The position numbers and the translations under genes were made by a program. From positions 1 to 64,000 of the forward strand of contig NZ_KZ319290.1 of assembly GCF_002744755.1 (NCBI RefSeq): a stretch of 64,000 nt of DNA. Reading direction: 5' to 3'. The notes under the pieces are model-generated. The model saw nothing but the letters and a program-made list of their open reading frames with translations, was not told where the DNA came from and did not search any database. The DNA comes from Leeuwenhoekiella nanhaiensis. GTDB lineage: Bacteria > Bacteroidota > Bacteroidia > Flavobacteriales > Flavobacteriaceae. How positions within the stretch are numbered: the first letter of the stretch is position 1; each line of letters opens with the position of its first letter. Positions 50,881 through 60,487 of this stretch are shown piece after piece.

Positions 50881-51389
50881 TTCTGCTGGTCGTGCTTAGT
50901 TTGATATCCTGCGGAAGCACACGCGTGGACTACGACTACGATGAAGAAGTTAATTTCAATACCTATAAAACCTATAATTACATGCCCGATATGCAGTCGG
51001 GTTTAAGTCAGCTTGATTTAAACCGGCTTATGGATGCCGTTGATGTAATTATGCAGCAAAAGGGCTTTCAAAAGGTCGAAAAGCCTGATTTGCTGATCAA
51101 CATCATCGCTTCACAATACCGGGAAGAACCTCAAAATTCTGTAGGTATTGGCGTTGGTGGGGGTACTTATGGCACCGGAGTCAGCGTAGGCGCCGGAATT
51201 CCGCTGGGCGGATCTAAAGAGCATCAGACGATTACTTTTGATCTCGTAGAAGCAGCCCGCGATATGTTGGTGTGGCAGGCAGTAAGCGACAGCAATATCG
51301 CGCTAAATACCAATCCGCAGGACCGGGTGAGCTACTATACCAAACTGGCTCAGAAGGTATTTGAAGGTTTTCCGCCGCAACGCGATTAA
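50865..51389 (+). CDS. DUF4136 lipoprotein
   Basis: About 174 residues from the ATG at 50865, giving the signal 'MKHFFILLVVLSLISC' (Cys 16). An earlier in-frame ATG at 50838 would add nine residues and cannot be excluded. The mature protein shows the DUF4136 pattern: 'VDYDYDEEVNFNTYKTYNYMP', 'LNRLMDAVDVIMQQKGFQKVEKPDLLINI', a Gly-rich loop 'GVGGGTYGTGVSVGAG' and 'ITFDLVEAARDMLVWQAVSDS'. Function of the family is unknown; it is probably attached to the outer membrane. The start codon lies in a hairpin. Confidence 0.85.
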   Translation: MKHFFILLVVLSLISCGSTRVDYDYDEEVNFNTYKTYNYMPDMQSGLSQLDLNRLMDAVDVIMQQKGFQKVEKPDLLINIIASQYREEPQNSVGIGVGGGTYGTGVSVGAGIPLGGSKEHQTITFDLVEAARDMLVWQAVSDSNIALNTNPQDRVSYYTKLAQKVFEGFPPQRD

Positions 51390-51443
51390 GGAAGGATTTT
51401 TTAAATAACCAACCTGCTTAAAATTTCTGGTCTGTTTTTTGTT

Positions 51444-51451
51444 TAGTTTTG
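51444..51451 (+). promoter_or_regulatory. -7 box upstream of the TPR protein gene
   Basis: TAGTTTTG fits TAnnTTTG, 16 bases before the ATG at 51468. Confidence 0.45.
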
Positions 51452-51467
51452 GCTCAAACAATCAATT

Positions 51468-52421
51468 ATGCGGTTTATACTCTTTTTCCTTCTAAGCTTT
51501 TCGGCATTTGCCCAAACCTCAGATTTTTATAAAGCTTTAAAGTATTTTGAGAACGGGCAGTATACTAAATCCAAACCTTTTTTTGAATCCTATTTAAAGA
51601 CCAATCCCGCTCACGCAGCTACCCGTGAGTATCTGGGGGATATTGCTGCGCATCAAAAAAAATGGGATGAAGCTTTAGGTTATTACGAGCCTTTAGTTGA
51701 AGAAAAACCGAACAGTGCTAACTACCATTTTAAATACGGCGGAGCGCTCGGTATGAAGGCGCTTAACATCAGCAAAATCAGGGCGCTGACCTATATTGAC
51801 GATATCAAGGATCATTTTACGAAAGCTGCAGAACTAGACCCGAAGCACATTGAAACCCGCTGGGCGCTGGTAGAATTGTACATTCAGCTTCCCGGGATTT
51901 TAGGAGGAAGCTTCAGCAAAGCGGAAAGTTATGCGATGGAATTGCAAAAAATTTCTCCCGTAGACGGTTATCTTTCTCGAGGCTACGTCGCCGAAAAGCA
52001 GAATGATATGAAAGCGGCCGAAAAATTATACCTCAAAGCCATCGAGGTGGGCGGTTCTCCTACCACATACCAGAAGCTAATCGATCTCTATGAGAAAGAC
52101 AATGCTCCCGGAAAAGCGCTAAGTGCAGCTCAAAAAAGCTTTAAAATCCATAACCGCAATCAAACCAATTATCAGATTGGTAAGATTTGTGCCGAATTCA
52201 ACATCAAGCCCGAGTTGGGGCTGGCCAGTCTTAAACAATATATCGCCAATCATTCTATCAAAGATGGCGTCCCTGTTAGTTGGGCGCATTTCCGCATAGC
52301 GCAGATTTACCGCAATTTGGGTAACAAAAGCAGTGCTAATTACCACATCAATTTGTCACTGGCAGATTTGCCAGACTTTGATCAGGCTTTGGAAGAAAAG
52401 GAGCGCATAGACGCAATGTAG
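51468..52421 (+). CDS. Secreted tetratricopeptide-repeat protein
   Basis: A 317-residue protein with a signal peptide ('FILFFLLSFSAFAQT', cut about residue 15-16) and TPR units: 'FYKALKYFENGQYTKSKPFFESYLKTNP', 'AHAATREYLGDIAAHQKKWDEALGYYEPLVEEKP', 'DHFTKAAELDPKHIETRWALVELYIQLP', 'GYVAEKQNDMKAAEKLYLKAIEVG', 'AHFRIAQIYRNLGNKSSANYHINLSLADLP'. Acts as a protein scaffold in the periplasm; partner unknown. It stands alone with its own promoter box. The 149 bp after it hold nothing I recognise. Confidence 0.85.
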   Translation: MRFILFFLLSFSAFAQTSDFYKALKYFENGQYTKSKPFFESYLKTNPAHAATREYLGDIAAHQKKWDEALGYYEPLVEEKPNSANYHFKYGGALGMKALNISKIRALTYIDDIKDHFTKAAELDPKHIETRWALVELYIQLPGILGGSFSKAESYAMELQKISPVDGYLSRGYVAEKQNDMKAAEKLYLKAIEVGGSPTTYQKLIDLYEKDNAPGKALSAAQKSFKIHNRNQTNYQIGKICAEFNIKPELGLASLKQYIANHSIKDGVPVSWAHFRIAQIYRNLGNKSSANYHINLSLADLPDFDQALEEKERIDAM

Positions 52422-52569
52422 AAAGATTTTGTTGCTTTTTCACCATGCGTATGCTAAGCTTTCAACAGGATTAGATCCTTGTTTAAACTAGAGATTATAC
52501 TCTCAATTATTTCTGTTCTTCGGTTTTAGTTAGGAGTCGCTTTTAGTAACTTGCGCTACACTTAATCAT

Positions 52570-53940
52570 TTGGAAATTCTTCAAAGAATGCGCGTACATT
52601 TTATAGCGATTGGCGGTAGTGCCATGCACAACTTAGCTCTGGCTCTTCATCATAAAGGATATCAAATCAGCGGTAGCGATGATGCTATTTTTGAACCTTC
52701 ACGTTCCCGGTTAGATGAGTTTGGCTTATTGCCTGAAGAATTGGGCTGGTTTCCTGAAAAACTGGATGAGAATCTGGATGCCGTTATTTTAGGAATGCAC
52801 GCTAAACCCGATAATCCCGAGTTGCTTAAAGCTCAGGAACTCGGCCTGAAAATTTACAGCTATCCCGAGTTTTTATACGAGCAGTCTAAAGAAAAGACCC
52901 GCGTGGTCATTGGAGGTTCACATGGTAAAACCACCATCACTTCTATGATTTTGCACGTGTTGCAGTATCATGATCGCGAGGTTGATTTTATGGTAGGTGC
53001 ACAATTGCCCGGTTTTAAAACGATGGTTCACCTTACCCAGGAGAATGATTTTATTTTGCTGGAAGGAGATGAATACCTGTCATCGCCCATAGACCGCAGA
53101 CCAAAATTTCACCTCTATCAACCCAATATCGCGTTGATAAGTGGGATCGCCTGGGATCACGTGAATGTGTTTCCTACCTACGAAAAATACGTGGAGCAGT
53201 TCTCCATTTTTGCAGACAGCATTACCCACGGTGGCATTTTAGTCTATAATGAAGAAGATGCTGAGGTAAAACGAATTGCAGAAGCAGCTACTGCCCCTAC
53301 ACGCAAGCACGCGTATACCACTCCCGAATATTCCATTGAAAATGGGGAAACGCTTTTGGAAACTCCTGAAGGATCTATGCCTATTTCAGTCTTTGGGAAA
53401 CACAACCTAAGTAATCTGGCAGGTGCCAAATGGATATGCCAGCATATGGGTGTAGATGAAGATGATTTTTACGAAGCCATCGCAAGTTTTAAGGGTGCGG
53501 CAAAGCGGCTTGAGAAAATAGGAGAAACCGCTACCAATATTGCCTTTAAAGACTTTGCCCATTCACCTTCAAAGGTAAAAGCAACAACTGAAGCCGTTAA
53601 AAATCAGTTTCCTGGGCGTAAACTCGTTGCCTGTTTAGAACTACATACCTACAGCAGTCTCAATGCCGAATTTATAAAAGGCTATAAAGGTGCCCTGGAC
53701 GCTGCCGATGAAGCGGTGGTTTTCTTTTCGCCTGATGCAGTGGCCATCAAAAAACTTGAAGCGATTAGTAAGGAGCAAATTGCCGAAGCTTTTGAGCGGG
53801 ATGATTTGATCATTTATACAAATGCCGAGGCTTTTAAAAGCTATTTAGAAAGTCAAAAATTTGATAATAGCGTACTGCTCTTAATGAGTAGCGGTAACTA
53901 CGGCGGACTCAATTTTGATGAGGTTCAAAATATGCTTTAA
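52570..53940 (+). CDS. mpl: UDP-N-acetylmuramate:L-alanyl-gamma-D-glutamyl-meso-diaminopimelate ligase
   Basis: A 456-residue Mur-ligase-like enzyme that attaches recycled murein tripeptide to UDP-MurNAc. 'VHFIAIGGSAMHNLALAL' (MurC-like N-domain), 'VVIGGSHGKTTITSM' (ATP loop), 'ILLEGDEYLSSPIDRRPKFHLYQPNIALISGIAWDHVNVFPTY', 'VFGKHNLSNLAGAKWIC', 'FAHSPSKVKAT'. The start is uncertain: TTG at 52570 or ATG at 52588, which begins 'MRVHFIAIGG'. Peptidoglycan recycling. No partner genes adjacent. Confidence 0.92.
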   Translation: MEILQRMRVHFIAIGGSAMHNLALALHHKGYQISGSDDAIFEPSRSRLDEFGLLPEELGWFPEKLDENLDAVILGMHAKPDNPELLKAQELGLKIYSYPEFLYEQSKEKTRVVIGGSHGKTTITSMILHVLQYHDREVDFMVGAQLPGFKTMVHLTQENDFILLEGDEYLSSPIDRRPKFHLYQPNIALISGIAWDHVNVFPTYEKYVEQFSIFADSITHGGILVYNEEDAEVKRIAEAATAPTRKHAYTTPEYSIENGETLLETPEGSMPISVFGKHNLSNLAGAKWICQHMGVDEDDFYEAIASFKGAAKRLEKIGETATNIAFKDFAHSPSKVKATTEAVKNQFPGRKLVACLELHTYSSLNAEFIKGYKGALDAADEAVVFFSPDAVAIKKLEAISKEQIAEAFERDDLIIYTNAEAFKSYLESQKFDNSVLLLMSSGNYGGLNFDEVQNML

Positions 53941-53942
53941 AA

Positions 53943-54386
53943 CTAAACCTTGAATTGGTTGAGGTGGTGATTAAGGTGTTTGTACTGCATTTTACCCCAT
54001 TGTTCCGTTGTTAATTTGCCAAAAACGGGATGTGGTACCCAATCTTCTTTGTCGCGTAAATTATAAAATGCATCAATCAGTTTGAGCAGATTGTCGCGTT
54101 CGTGTTTGAAATCTACGGTTTCAGTAATTTTAAAGGCCTTCGGAGTTGGCATATTCTTCATAAAGGGGCGGTCATTATACATACTTTTTTTGAAGAATGC
54201 TCGGATAAGAAAATTCGATTTTAACCCAAAATCTTTATCGTAGACAGCTATTTCCAGAGGTCTCTGGCAATGTTTCAGCATTTGTCCCGCATTCATTTTG
54301 CCCCACAACGGTGTGGTTTCCTGTTTGAGATCAGCAACGCGTTGCTGAATTTCGTTATAGGCCTTTTGATCAAATAGCGATTGCAT
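53943..54386 (-). CDS. DUF1569 (DinB-like) protein
   Basis: A 147-residue protein of the DinB/DUF1569 helical-bundle type: 'LWGKMNAGQMLKHCQRPLEIAV' with a conserved His, 'TETVDFKHERDNLLKLIDAFYNL', and the end 'HPVFGKLTTEQWGKMQYKHLNHHLNQF' with two more His, a likely metal site. Relatives of this fold include thiol-dependent transferases; no substrate is known here. Converges on mpl with a 2-bp gap. Confidence 0.85.
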   Translation of the reverse strand: MQSLFDQKAYNEIQQRVADLKQETTPLWGKMNAGQMLKHCQRPLEIAVYDKDFGLKSNFLIRAFFKKSMYNDRPFMKNMPTPKAFKITETVDFKHERDNLLKLIDAFYNLRDKEDWVPHPVFGKLTTEQWGKMQYKHLNHHLNQFKV

Positions 54387-54492
54387 AAAATTCGGTTTTA
54401 AATCATTGAACTAAAGTTACATGAATTAAATTTAGCTAAGTTATTCCGCAAAGCGGAAACGATCCAGTTTATAACTTTTAGGGCGTTGTGGT

Positions 54493-55191
54493 ATGAGCGA
54501 GGCTAAATCAAATTTTACAATTAAAAACTGGTCTCTTGATGACCGTCCGCGTGAAAAATTATTACAAAAAGGTAAAGATGTACTTACCGATGCAGAGCTT
54601 ATAGCGATATTGATAGGCTCCGGAAGCCGCAATGAAACAGCAGTAAGTTTGAGTCAACGCATTTTGGCAGCAGCCGACCACGATCTTAATAAACTGGGAA
54701 AGCTTAGCATCGCTCAATTGATGGAGTTTAAAGGAGTAGGCGAGGCTAAGGCGGTTACTATCGCGGCGGCGATGGAATTGGGTCGCCGAAGAAGAGCCGC
54801 AGGAGCTGAAGAACCTTCAAAAATCACCGGAAGCCATACGGTTTATGAAGTGCTTAGACCTATTTTAGGAGAACTGGGACACGAAGAGTTCTGGATATTA
54901 TACCTAAATAATTCCAATGTCATTTTAAACAAGCATCAACTCAGTAAAGGTGGAATGACTGGTACGCTGGTTGATGTGCGACTGGTTTTGAAAAAAGCGC
55001 TTGAGACCGGCGCGGTATCCATCATTTTGGCACACAATCACCCCAGTGGAACCCTCAAACCCAGTCAGGCGGACAAGGACATCACTTCAAAACTTAAAAT
55101 CGCTGCTTCCGCCCTTGATATTAAAGTTCTCGATCATTTAATCATTACTGAAAAAGCCTACTTTAGCTTTGCAGATGAAGGTTTGCTGTAA
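54493..55191 (+). CDS. radC: RadC/JAMM-domain protein
   Basis: A 232-residue RadC-family protein: a helix-hairpin-helix N-terminus ('LTDAELIAILIGSGSRNETAVSLSQRIL', 'MEFKGVGEAKAVTIAAAMELGRRR') and a JAMM metalloprotease-like domain with 'ILAHNHPSGTLKPSQADKDIT' (H-x-H...D). Length is normal. Once linked to DNA repair; real function unresolved. Followed by the deacetylase-like and HAD genes. Confidence 0.95.
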   Translation: MSEAKSNFTIKNWSLDDRPREKLLQKGKDVLTDAELIAILIGSGSRNETAVSLSQRILAAADHDLNKLGKLSIAQLMEFKGVGEAKAVTIAAAMELGRRRRAAGAEEPSKITGSHTVYEVLRPILGELGHEEFWILYLNNSNVILNKHQLSKGGMTGTLVDVRLVLKKALETGAVSIILAHNHPSGTLKPSQADKDITSKLKIAASALDIKVLDHLIITEKAYFSFADEGLL

Positions 55192-55242
55192 TTCTTTCGC
55201 CCTTAATAGAAAAATGCAGAACTTGCCATTAAGAATTTATAG

Positions 55243-56547
55243 ATGCTCCTAGTTTATACCCATAAGATTACACCCAGATTACGCTACACGTTTAAGCATA
55301 TCTGTACCTATATTTTGGGTATACCTGTAAAATTTACCAGTGCCGTTGATGAGTTTATTGTGCACGATAGTCTTAAACTTTCGTATACCAATAAGCCATT
55401 GGGTAAGGAGCTTTTCATTAAAAGTCAGGAAGTTTTATTCGAGCAGGGCATTACCGATATGGAAATCAAGGTACAGCCCTGGCGGGACACCAAATGTTTC
55501 TTTGTAACCGGCCCCAAGAGTGTGCTTCCCTTTGATATTTTTGCGGCTTCTTTTATTCTTTTAAGTCGGTATGAAGAATTTCTTCCCCACGTTAAGGATG
55601 AGATGGGGCGTTTTCCGGCTACTGAAAGTTTAGGGTATCAGCAGGATTTTTTAAACCAACCGGTGGTAGATATCTGGGCGAGCTATTTTAAAGAAGCTCT
55701 TAAAGAACACTATCCCAATTATAATTTTCCGGAACGTAAATTTTCATTTCAGGCGCTCGTAGATGTGGAGCAGGCCTACGAGATTAATAGTATGGGAATC
55801 ATGCGTTGGGTAAGTGGCTTCTTTAGCGATATTTTCAGGCTTCGTTTTCAGCGGGTTTGGCTTCGGTTTAAAGTGAGCTTACATCTGCGTAAAGACCCGT
55901 ACGATACATTTAGCTGGCTTATCAACGTTCAAAAAAATGCCCGATTTAAGTTCCTGTTTTTCTTTCAGCTTGGAGACTATTCGACCTATACCAAAAACAT
56001 TCGCTTCAACAAGCGCAGTTTTCGTGAACTCATAAAAATGGTGGGAGACTACAGTGAGATCGGTTTGCTGTTTTCAAAGGAAGCCTTGGAGTCAAAAAAG
56101 CAAATGAAGATCGAAAAAAAGCGTTTGGAAAGCATTATCAATAAACCCCTGAATGCTGCGCGTTGTTCGAGTAATATGGGAAGTCTGCCGGTGCAATACA
56201 GGGAGATGATTCAGCTTGAAGCGAAAAATGATTACTCAATGGGCTATCCCAATGTTATGGGTTTTAGGGCTGGTACGTGTACTCCCTTTTTCTTTTACGA
56301 TCTGGATTATGAGAGCATAACACCCTTAAAACTTCATCCTATTTGTTCTCAGCCTGACGCTTTTGAAGCTCAGAAACTTGATGCAAAGGAACTAAACGAG
56401 CGGCTTGATGTGTTTTTCGGTATAAAAAGAGAGGTAGAGCAGGTGAATGGGACCTTTGTGTTTAGCTTTAGTAACAAGTCAGTAACCGGAAAAGGACAGG
56501 ATCAGGGGCAATGGAAACAATTTTTTAGAGAACTGGTCAATGCATAA
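55243..56547 (+). CDS. Polysaccharide deacetylase-like protein with flavobacterial N-terminal domain
   Basis: A 434-residue protein. The first ~180 residues ('LLVYTHKITPRLRYTFKHICTYILGIPV', 'LPFDIFAASFILLSRYEEFLPH') match a domain that precedes polysaccharide deacetylases in flavobacteria (name not certain, possibly DUF7033). The NodB-like part is divergent: the expected T/H-D-D motif reads 'FQALVDVEQAYEINS', and the later motif is 'MGYPNVMGFRAGTCTPFFFYDL'. Loss of the canonical metal Asp pair makes deacetylase activity doubtful. The stop overlaps the next start by 8 bp. Confidence 0.78.
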   Translation: MLLVYTHKITPRLRYTFKHICTYILGIPVKFTSAVDEFIVHDSLKLSYTNKPLGKELFIKSQEVLFEQGITDMEIKVQPWRDTKCFFVTGPKSVLPFDIFAASFILLSRYEEFLPHVKDEMGRFPATESLGYQQDFLNQPVVDIWASYFKEALKEHYPNYNFPERKFSFQALVDVEQAYEINSMGIMRWVSGFFSDIFRLRFQRVWLRFKVSLHLRKDPYDTFSWLINVQKNARFKFLFFFQLGDYSTYTKNIRFNKRSFRELIKMVGDYSEIGLLFSKEALESKKQMKIEKKRLESIINKPLNAARCSSNMGSLPVQYREMIQLEAKNDYSMGYPNVMGFRAGTCTPFFFYDLDYESITPLKLHPICSQPDAFEAQKLDAKELNERLDVFFGIKREVEQVNGTFVFSFSNKSVTGKGQDQGQWKQFFRELVNA

Positions 56548-57232
56548 ACTAGAAGGAATAAAACACGTCTTTTTTGATCTGGATCACACGTTGTGGGATT
56601 TTGATCGAAATTCTGAACTGGCGTTTCAGGCGATATTTGAGAAGAACCGCATTGATTTACCGGTTTCTCAATTTTTGGAAGTTTATAAACCCATCAATTT
56701 TGAATACTGGAAATATTACAGAGAGGCTCGGGTGACGAAAGAGCAGTTGCGGTATGGCAGGCTGAAAAAGAGTTTTGATGCTCTGAGTATTCAGATTGAC
56801 GATTTTTTAATCAATAGACTGTCTGTGGATTATATTGATTTTTTGCCCAGACACAACCATCTTTTTGACGGAACGCTAGAGTTGCTTGAAGAGCTGGAAG
56901 CTCGTTACGATTTGCATATTATCACCAACGGCTTTGAAGAAGTTCAGCATTTGAAACTGAAGAATTCTAAAATAGACCGGTATTTTAAAACCGTGACGAG
57001 CAGTGAGGCCGTGGGAGTGAAAAAGCCCGATCCAAAAATTTTTATGCACGCCCTTAAAGTGGCTGATGCTCGTGTAGAAGAAAGCGTTATGGTTGGCGAT
57101 ACCTACGAGGCTGATATTTTAGGGGCTCAAAATATAGGTATGCAAACCATATTTTTTAATTATCACAATGAAAAATTAAATAGCGGGGAACGCGTCATAG
57201 ACCGAATAGATGCTGTTAAAATATATTTATAA
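56540..57232 (+). CDS. yjjG: YjjG-family HAD pyrimidine nucleotidase
   Basis: A 230-residue HAD hydrolase. Motif I 'FFDLDHTLWDFDRNS' (nucleophile Asp and Asp+2), motif II 'IITNGFEEVQHLKLK', motif III Lys in 'VKKPDPKIF', motif IV 'VMVGDTYEADILGAQNIGM'. The 'LWDFDRNSELAF' start and the cap 'INFEYWKYYREARVTKEQLRYGRL' are typical of the YjjG type, which removes phosphate from non-canonical pyrimidine nucleotides (house-cleaning). Translationally coupled to the deacetylase-like gene. Confidence 0.92.
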   Translation: MHKLEGIKHVFFDLDHTLWDFDRNSELAFQAIFEKNRIDLPVSQFLEVYKPINFEYWKYYREARVTKEQLRYGRLKKSFDALSIQIDDFLINRLSVDYIDFLPRHNHLFDGTLELLEELEARYDLHIITNGFEEVQHLKLKNSKIDRYFKTVTSSEAVGVKKPDPKIFMHALKVADARVEESVMVGDTYEADILGAQNIGMQTIFFNYHNEKLNSGERVIDRIDAVKIYL

Positions 57233-57374
57233 AATGTAAAATGTACATTTTGTTTTTTATCTTCTGAAACGAATTTAAAAGAGTGGCAAAGAACGCCCTT
57301 ACCGGGCATTTACCAATGAATACCAGTGCTCTAATCAAAACTAAGATTATAGCCTAATAACAAAATTTAAATAG

Positions 57375-58253
57375 ATGAAAAAAATACTAAGTATTGCAAT
57401 AATTGCTTTAATAGGTGTTGCCGGTCTTCAGGCTCAGGATCTTAAAGACTATAAATACATCGTAGTGCCTCAAAAATTTGATTTTCAGGATGAGGCCGGT
57501 CAATATGACCTCAATGCATTAACCCGGTTTTTGTTTATTAAGTGGGGATTTGATGCCTACCTAGAGAATGAAGAATTGCCTGCAGATTTAAATGCATCGG
57601 GATGTAATACCTTGTATGCACGGGCAGATGTGAGCGGTTTTTTGAGTACCAAAGCGAATATCATTTTGGTCAATTGCAAGGGACAGGAAATATTTGAGCT
57701 TCCCGAAGGTAAAAGTAAAATCAAGGAATTTAAGGCAGGACATCAGGAGGCTTTCAGGAGAGCTTTTGAAGGTTTAGAAGAGTTGGGTTATACCTATTCT
57801 GATGAGATCGTGGAAAGTGCTGAAGTGACAGAGGAAACTGAAACCCTCATTCCTGAGGCCCGTAAAACAATGCCGCAAAAAGTAGAAACCAAAACGGTTA
57901 AAGTCTCGGCTGTGCCAAAAAACGGGAATACCGAAGTTAAAGAGGTATTGGAAGTGGTTGAGCAAAATACCCCGAAGCAAAAGCCTGATGAAAATGAGGC
58001 CCTTATTGAGAAGGATGTTGTAAGCAATCTGGTAAGCGAGGATGGCAGTTACAGTTTAAAACCCGTAAGTAACGGTTTTGATGTTTATGAAGGAGAAACC
58101 AAGATAGGAACTGCCACTAAAACTTCAAATGGTTCGTATCTCGTTAGCACTTCAGAGTTTACCGGTATTGGATATTATAACGGAAGTGAGTTTACCGTTG
58201 AACGTGAAATTAAGGGTGTTTCCGGGCTTGTTAAAATGGTATTTACCCGATAA
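57375..58253 (+). CDS. Hypothetical secreted protein
   Basis: A 292-residue protein with signal peptide ('ILSIAIIALIGVAGLQAQD', cut about 21). Residues 25-140 form a conserved-looking globular part ('YKYIVVPQKFDFQDEAGQYDLNALTRFLFIKWGFDAYLENEELP'), then a Glu/Lys/Thr/Val-rich linker, then a C-terminal beta-rich part ('GSYSLKPVSNGFDVYEGETKIG'). No named family recognised. Own unit, closed by a terminator. Expected in the periplasm. Confidence 0.75.
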   Translation: MKKILSIAIIALIGVAGLQAQDLKDYKYIVVPQKFDFQDEAGQYDLNALTRFLFIKWGFDAYLENEELPADLNASGCNTLYARADVSGFLSTKANIILVNCKGQEIFELPEGKSKIKEFKAGHQEAFRRAFEGLEELGYTYSDEIVESAEVTEETETLIPEARKTMPQKVETKTVKVSAVPKNGNTEVKEVLEVVEQNTPKQKPDENEALIEKDVVSNLVSEDGSYSLKPVSNGFDVYEGETKIGTATKTSNGSYLVSTSEFTGIGYYNGSEFTVEREIKGVSGLVKMVFTR

Positions 58254-58277
58254 CGGAAAATAAATTTTTAGAATTTA

Positions 58278-58318
58278 AGACCCCACAGTTCAGTATTGAA
58301 TGTGGGGTCTTGTTTTTC
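58278..58318. terminator. Terminator between convergent genes
   Basis: GACCCCACA pairs with TGTGGGGTC across a 14-base loop (58279-58309), followed by TTGTTTTTC. Serves the plus-strand gene and possibly rarA. Confidence 0.75.
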
Positions 58319-58339
58319 TATTATCCGGAAAAGCAATCG

Positions 58340-59617
58340 CTAATAATCGTATTTACTTCCCCAACGGTTTTTTAGAAACTTGCGTATTCCTTCTTCCCGG
58401 GCATTATCACCGGGATCGTATAATTTATGATTGCTGATGTCTTTTGGTAAAAATTCCTGCGCTATAAAATTCCCGGCTCCATCGTGCGAATATTTATACT
58501 CCTCGCCATAACCCAGTTCTTTCATCAGTTTTGTAGGGGCATTACGTAGCGCTAAAGGTACCGGGAGATCACCGGTTTGTTTGACCAATTGCTGAGCCTT
58601 GTTGATAGCCATATAAGAGGCATTACTTTTAGGGGAAGTTGCGAGATAGGTCACGCACTGACTTAAAATAATACGAGCCTCGGGGTAGCCAATCGTGTTC
58701 ACAGCGGTAAAGGAGTTGGTTGCAATCACCAGGGCTGTAGGGTTGGCGTTGCCAATATCTTCTGAAGCCAAAATAATGAGTCGGCGAGCAATAAATTTAA
58801 GATCTTCCCCGCCTTCAATCATTCGGGCCAAATAGTAAACAGCAGCATTTGGGTCGCTTCCGCGGATGGATTTTATAAAGGCTGAAATGATATCGTAATG
58901 CTGCTCCCCGGTTTTATCGTACATCACCGTATTCTGCTGCACTTTCTGCTGCACCATTTCATTAGTGATAACTACTTCTTCTGAAGATTCGGTGGTGACC
59001 AAAAGCTCAAAAATGTTGAGCAACTTGCGGGCGTCACCCCCGCTTATACGCAGTAGGGCTTCGGTCTCCTTAAGCTTTATGTTTTTCTTTGCTAATACCG
59101 CATCCTGAGTCATTGCGCGTTTTAAGAGCGCGCGCAGGTCATCTGCCGAAAAAGGGTTAAGTACATAAACCTGACAACGGGACAGCAATGCAGGGATCAC
59201 TTCAAAAGAAGGATTTTCGGTTGTGGCACCAATTAAAGTCACCCAGCCTTTTTCAACGGCAGCTAATAATGAATCTTGTTGGGATTTACTAAATCGGTGA
59301 ATTTCATCAATAAAAAGAATAGGGTTCTTTTGTGTAAACAGTCCGCCGGCTTGCTTGGCCTTTTCAATCACTTCACGTACATCTTTCACTCCGCTATTAA
59401 TAGCACTTAAGGTGTAAAAGGGGCGTTTAGATTCTTCGGCAATGATAGAGGCGAGGGTGGTCTTTCCCACACCGGGAGGGCCCCAAAGAATGAGTGACGG
59501 GATGATCCCTGACTTTATGGAAGAAGTGAGCGAGCCTTTATCCCCTACCAAATGTTCTTGGCTGAGGTAATCGTCTAAATTCTTTGGGCGTAAGCGTTCT
59601 GCGAGTGGTGCATTCAT
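58340..59617 (-). CDS. rarA: Replication-associated recombination protein A (MgsA/RarA)
   Basis: A 425-residue clamp-loader-like AAA+ ATPase acting at stalled replication forks. '[21 protein letters not shown]', Walker A '[16 protein letters not shown]', Walker B '[19 protein letters not shown]', sensor '[20 protein letters not shown]', then '[14 protein letters not shown]' and the C-terminal oligomerisation part '[36 protein letters not shown]'. Length normal. A TAATTTTG box (minus, 59629-59622) is followed by four bases and the ATG. Confidence 0.96.
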   Translation of the reverse strand: MNAPLAERLRPKNLDDYLSQEHLVGDKGSLTSSIKSGIIPSLILWGPPGVGKTTLASIIAEESKRPFYTLSAINSGVKDVREVIEKAKQAGGLFTQKNPILFIDEIHRFSKSQQDSLLAAVEKGWVTLIGATTENPSFEVIPALLSRCQVYVLNPFSADDLRALLKRAMTQDAVLAKKNIKLKETEALLRISGGDARKLLNIFELLVTTESSEEVVITNEMVQQKVQQNTVMYDKTGEQHYDIISAFIKSIRGSDPNAAVYYLARMIEGGEDLKFIARRLIILASEDIGNANPTALVIATNSFTAVNTIGYPEARIILSQCVTYLATSPKSNASYMAINKAQQLVKQTGDLPVPLALRNAPTKLMKELGYGEEYKYSHDGAGNFIAQEFLPKDISNHKLYDPGDNAREEGIRKFLKNRWGSKYDY

Positions 59618-59621
59618 AATT

Positions 59622-59629
59622 CAAAATTA
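59622..59629 (-). promoter_or_regulatory. -7 box of rarA, four bases from the ATG
   Basis: TAATTTTG on the minus strand, then AATT, then ATG (59617). Spacing predicts transcription starting at or next to the start codon. Confidence 0.5.
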
Positions 59630-59773
59630 TTCAAATAGGGGATATAAACTGACAGTATTGCTTACTTTATGATTTTGGCTGAAGAATTGCTAAACCTGTG
59701 AAGAGCTGATCAAGAAAATGAATTGGGGGAGCACAGATTTTCAATGGCTAACTTTAGCCTTAAAGCAAGTAGC

Positions 59774-60487
59774 ATGAATCAAAAAGCATCTAAAAATACG
59801 CTGGTATTTACGCCCGAAGTGGTGTGGGTACCTCTTGCTTTTGCTTTATTGATCTGGCTGGTTTTTTGGTTTGAACTTCGGTTTGGCTATAATTTCACTC
59901 CCTTTGGAGTTTTGCCCCGAAGTCCCAAAGGTTTGAGAGGGATTATTTTTTCCCCCTTTATCCATTCCACTTTAAGTCATTTGTGGCATAATACCATACC
60001 TGCAGTTGTTCTAACCGGTGGATTGTTTTATTTCTACAGGGGAGTAGCCTGGAAGGTTCTGGGTATAATTGTTCTGGGAGCGGGAGTGGGGACCTGGCTT
60101 ATTGGTCGGGAAGCATATCACATAGGTGCGAGCGGTGTGATTTATGGTCTTGCTTCGTTTCTTTTTTTTAAAGGAATTTGGTCAAAGAACTTTAGGCTTA
60201 CGGCTTTTTCATTAATTGTGGTTTTTCTCTACGGAAGTCTCATTTGGGGGACTTTACCCTTGCAGGAAGGAATGAGTTGGGAAGGCCATTTGAGCGGTTT
60301 TATAACCGGAACTATTCTGGCTTTTGTCATTCGATCAAAAATCCCAAAACCCACTAAGTACGCCTGGGAAGATCAGGATTACAATACTGAAGAAGATCCT
60401 TTTCTGCGTCAATTTGATGCGGATGGAAATTTTATAGATCCACCACCTCCTGAAGAAGATGAGGACGATACTCAAAGCCCAAATTAA
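59774..60487 (+). CDS. Rhomboid-family intramembrane serine protease
   Basis: About 237 residues from the ATG at 59774; in-frame starts further up (a TTG at about 59723, an ATG 30 bases before 59774) are possible but add no recognisable sequence. Six TM helices: 'WVPLAFALLIWLVFWFEL', a loop 'FTPFGVLPRSPKGLRGIIFSPFIHSTLSHLWHNTIPAVVLTGG', and the catalytic Ser in 'YHIGASGVIYGLASF' and His in 'WEGHLSGFITG'. The C-terminus is acidic (PEEDEDD). Cleaves membrane proteins in the inner membrane; targets unknown. Overlaps rlmB on the other strand by 4 bp. Confidence 0.9.
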   Translation: MNQKASKNTLVFTPEVVWVPLAFALLIWLVFWFELRFGYNFTPFGVLPRSPKGLRGIIFSPFIHSTLSHLWHNTIPAVVLTGGLFYFYRGVAWKVLGIIVLGAGVGTWLIGREAYHIGASGVIYGLASFLFFKGIWSKNFRLTAFSLIVVFLYGSLIWGTLPLQEGMSWEGHLSGFITGTILAFVIRSKIPKPTKYAWEDQDYNTEEDPFLRQFDADGNFIDPPPPEEDEDDTQSPN

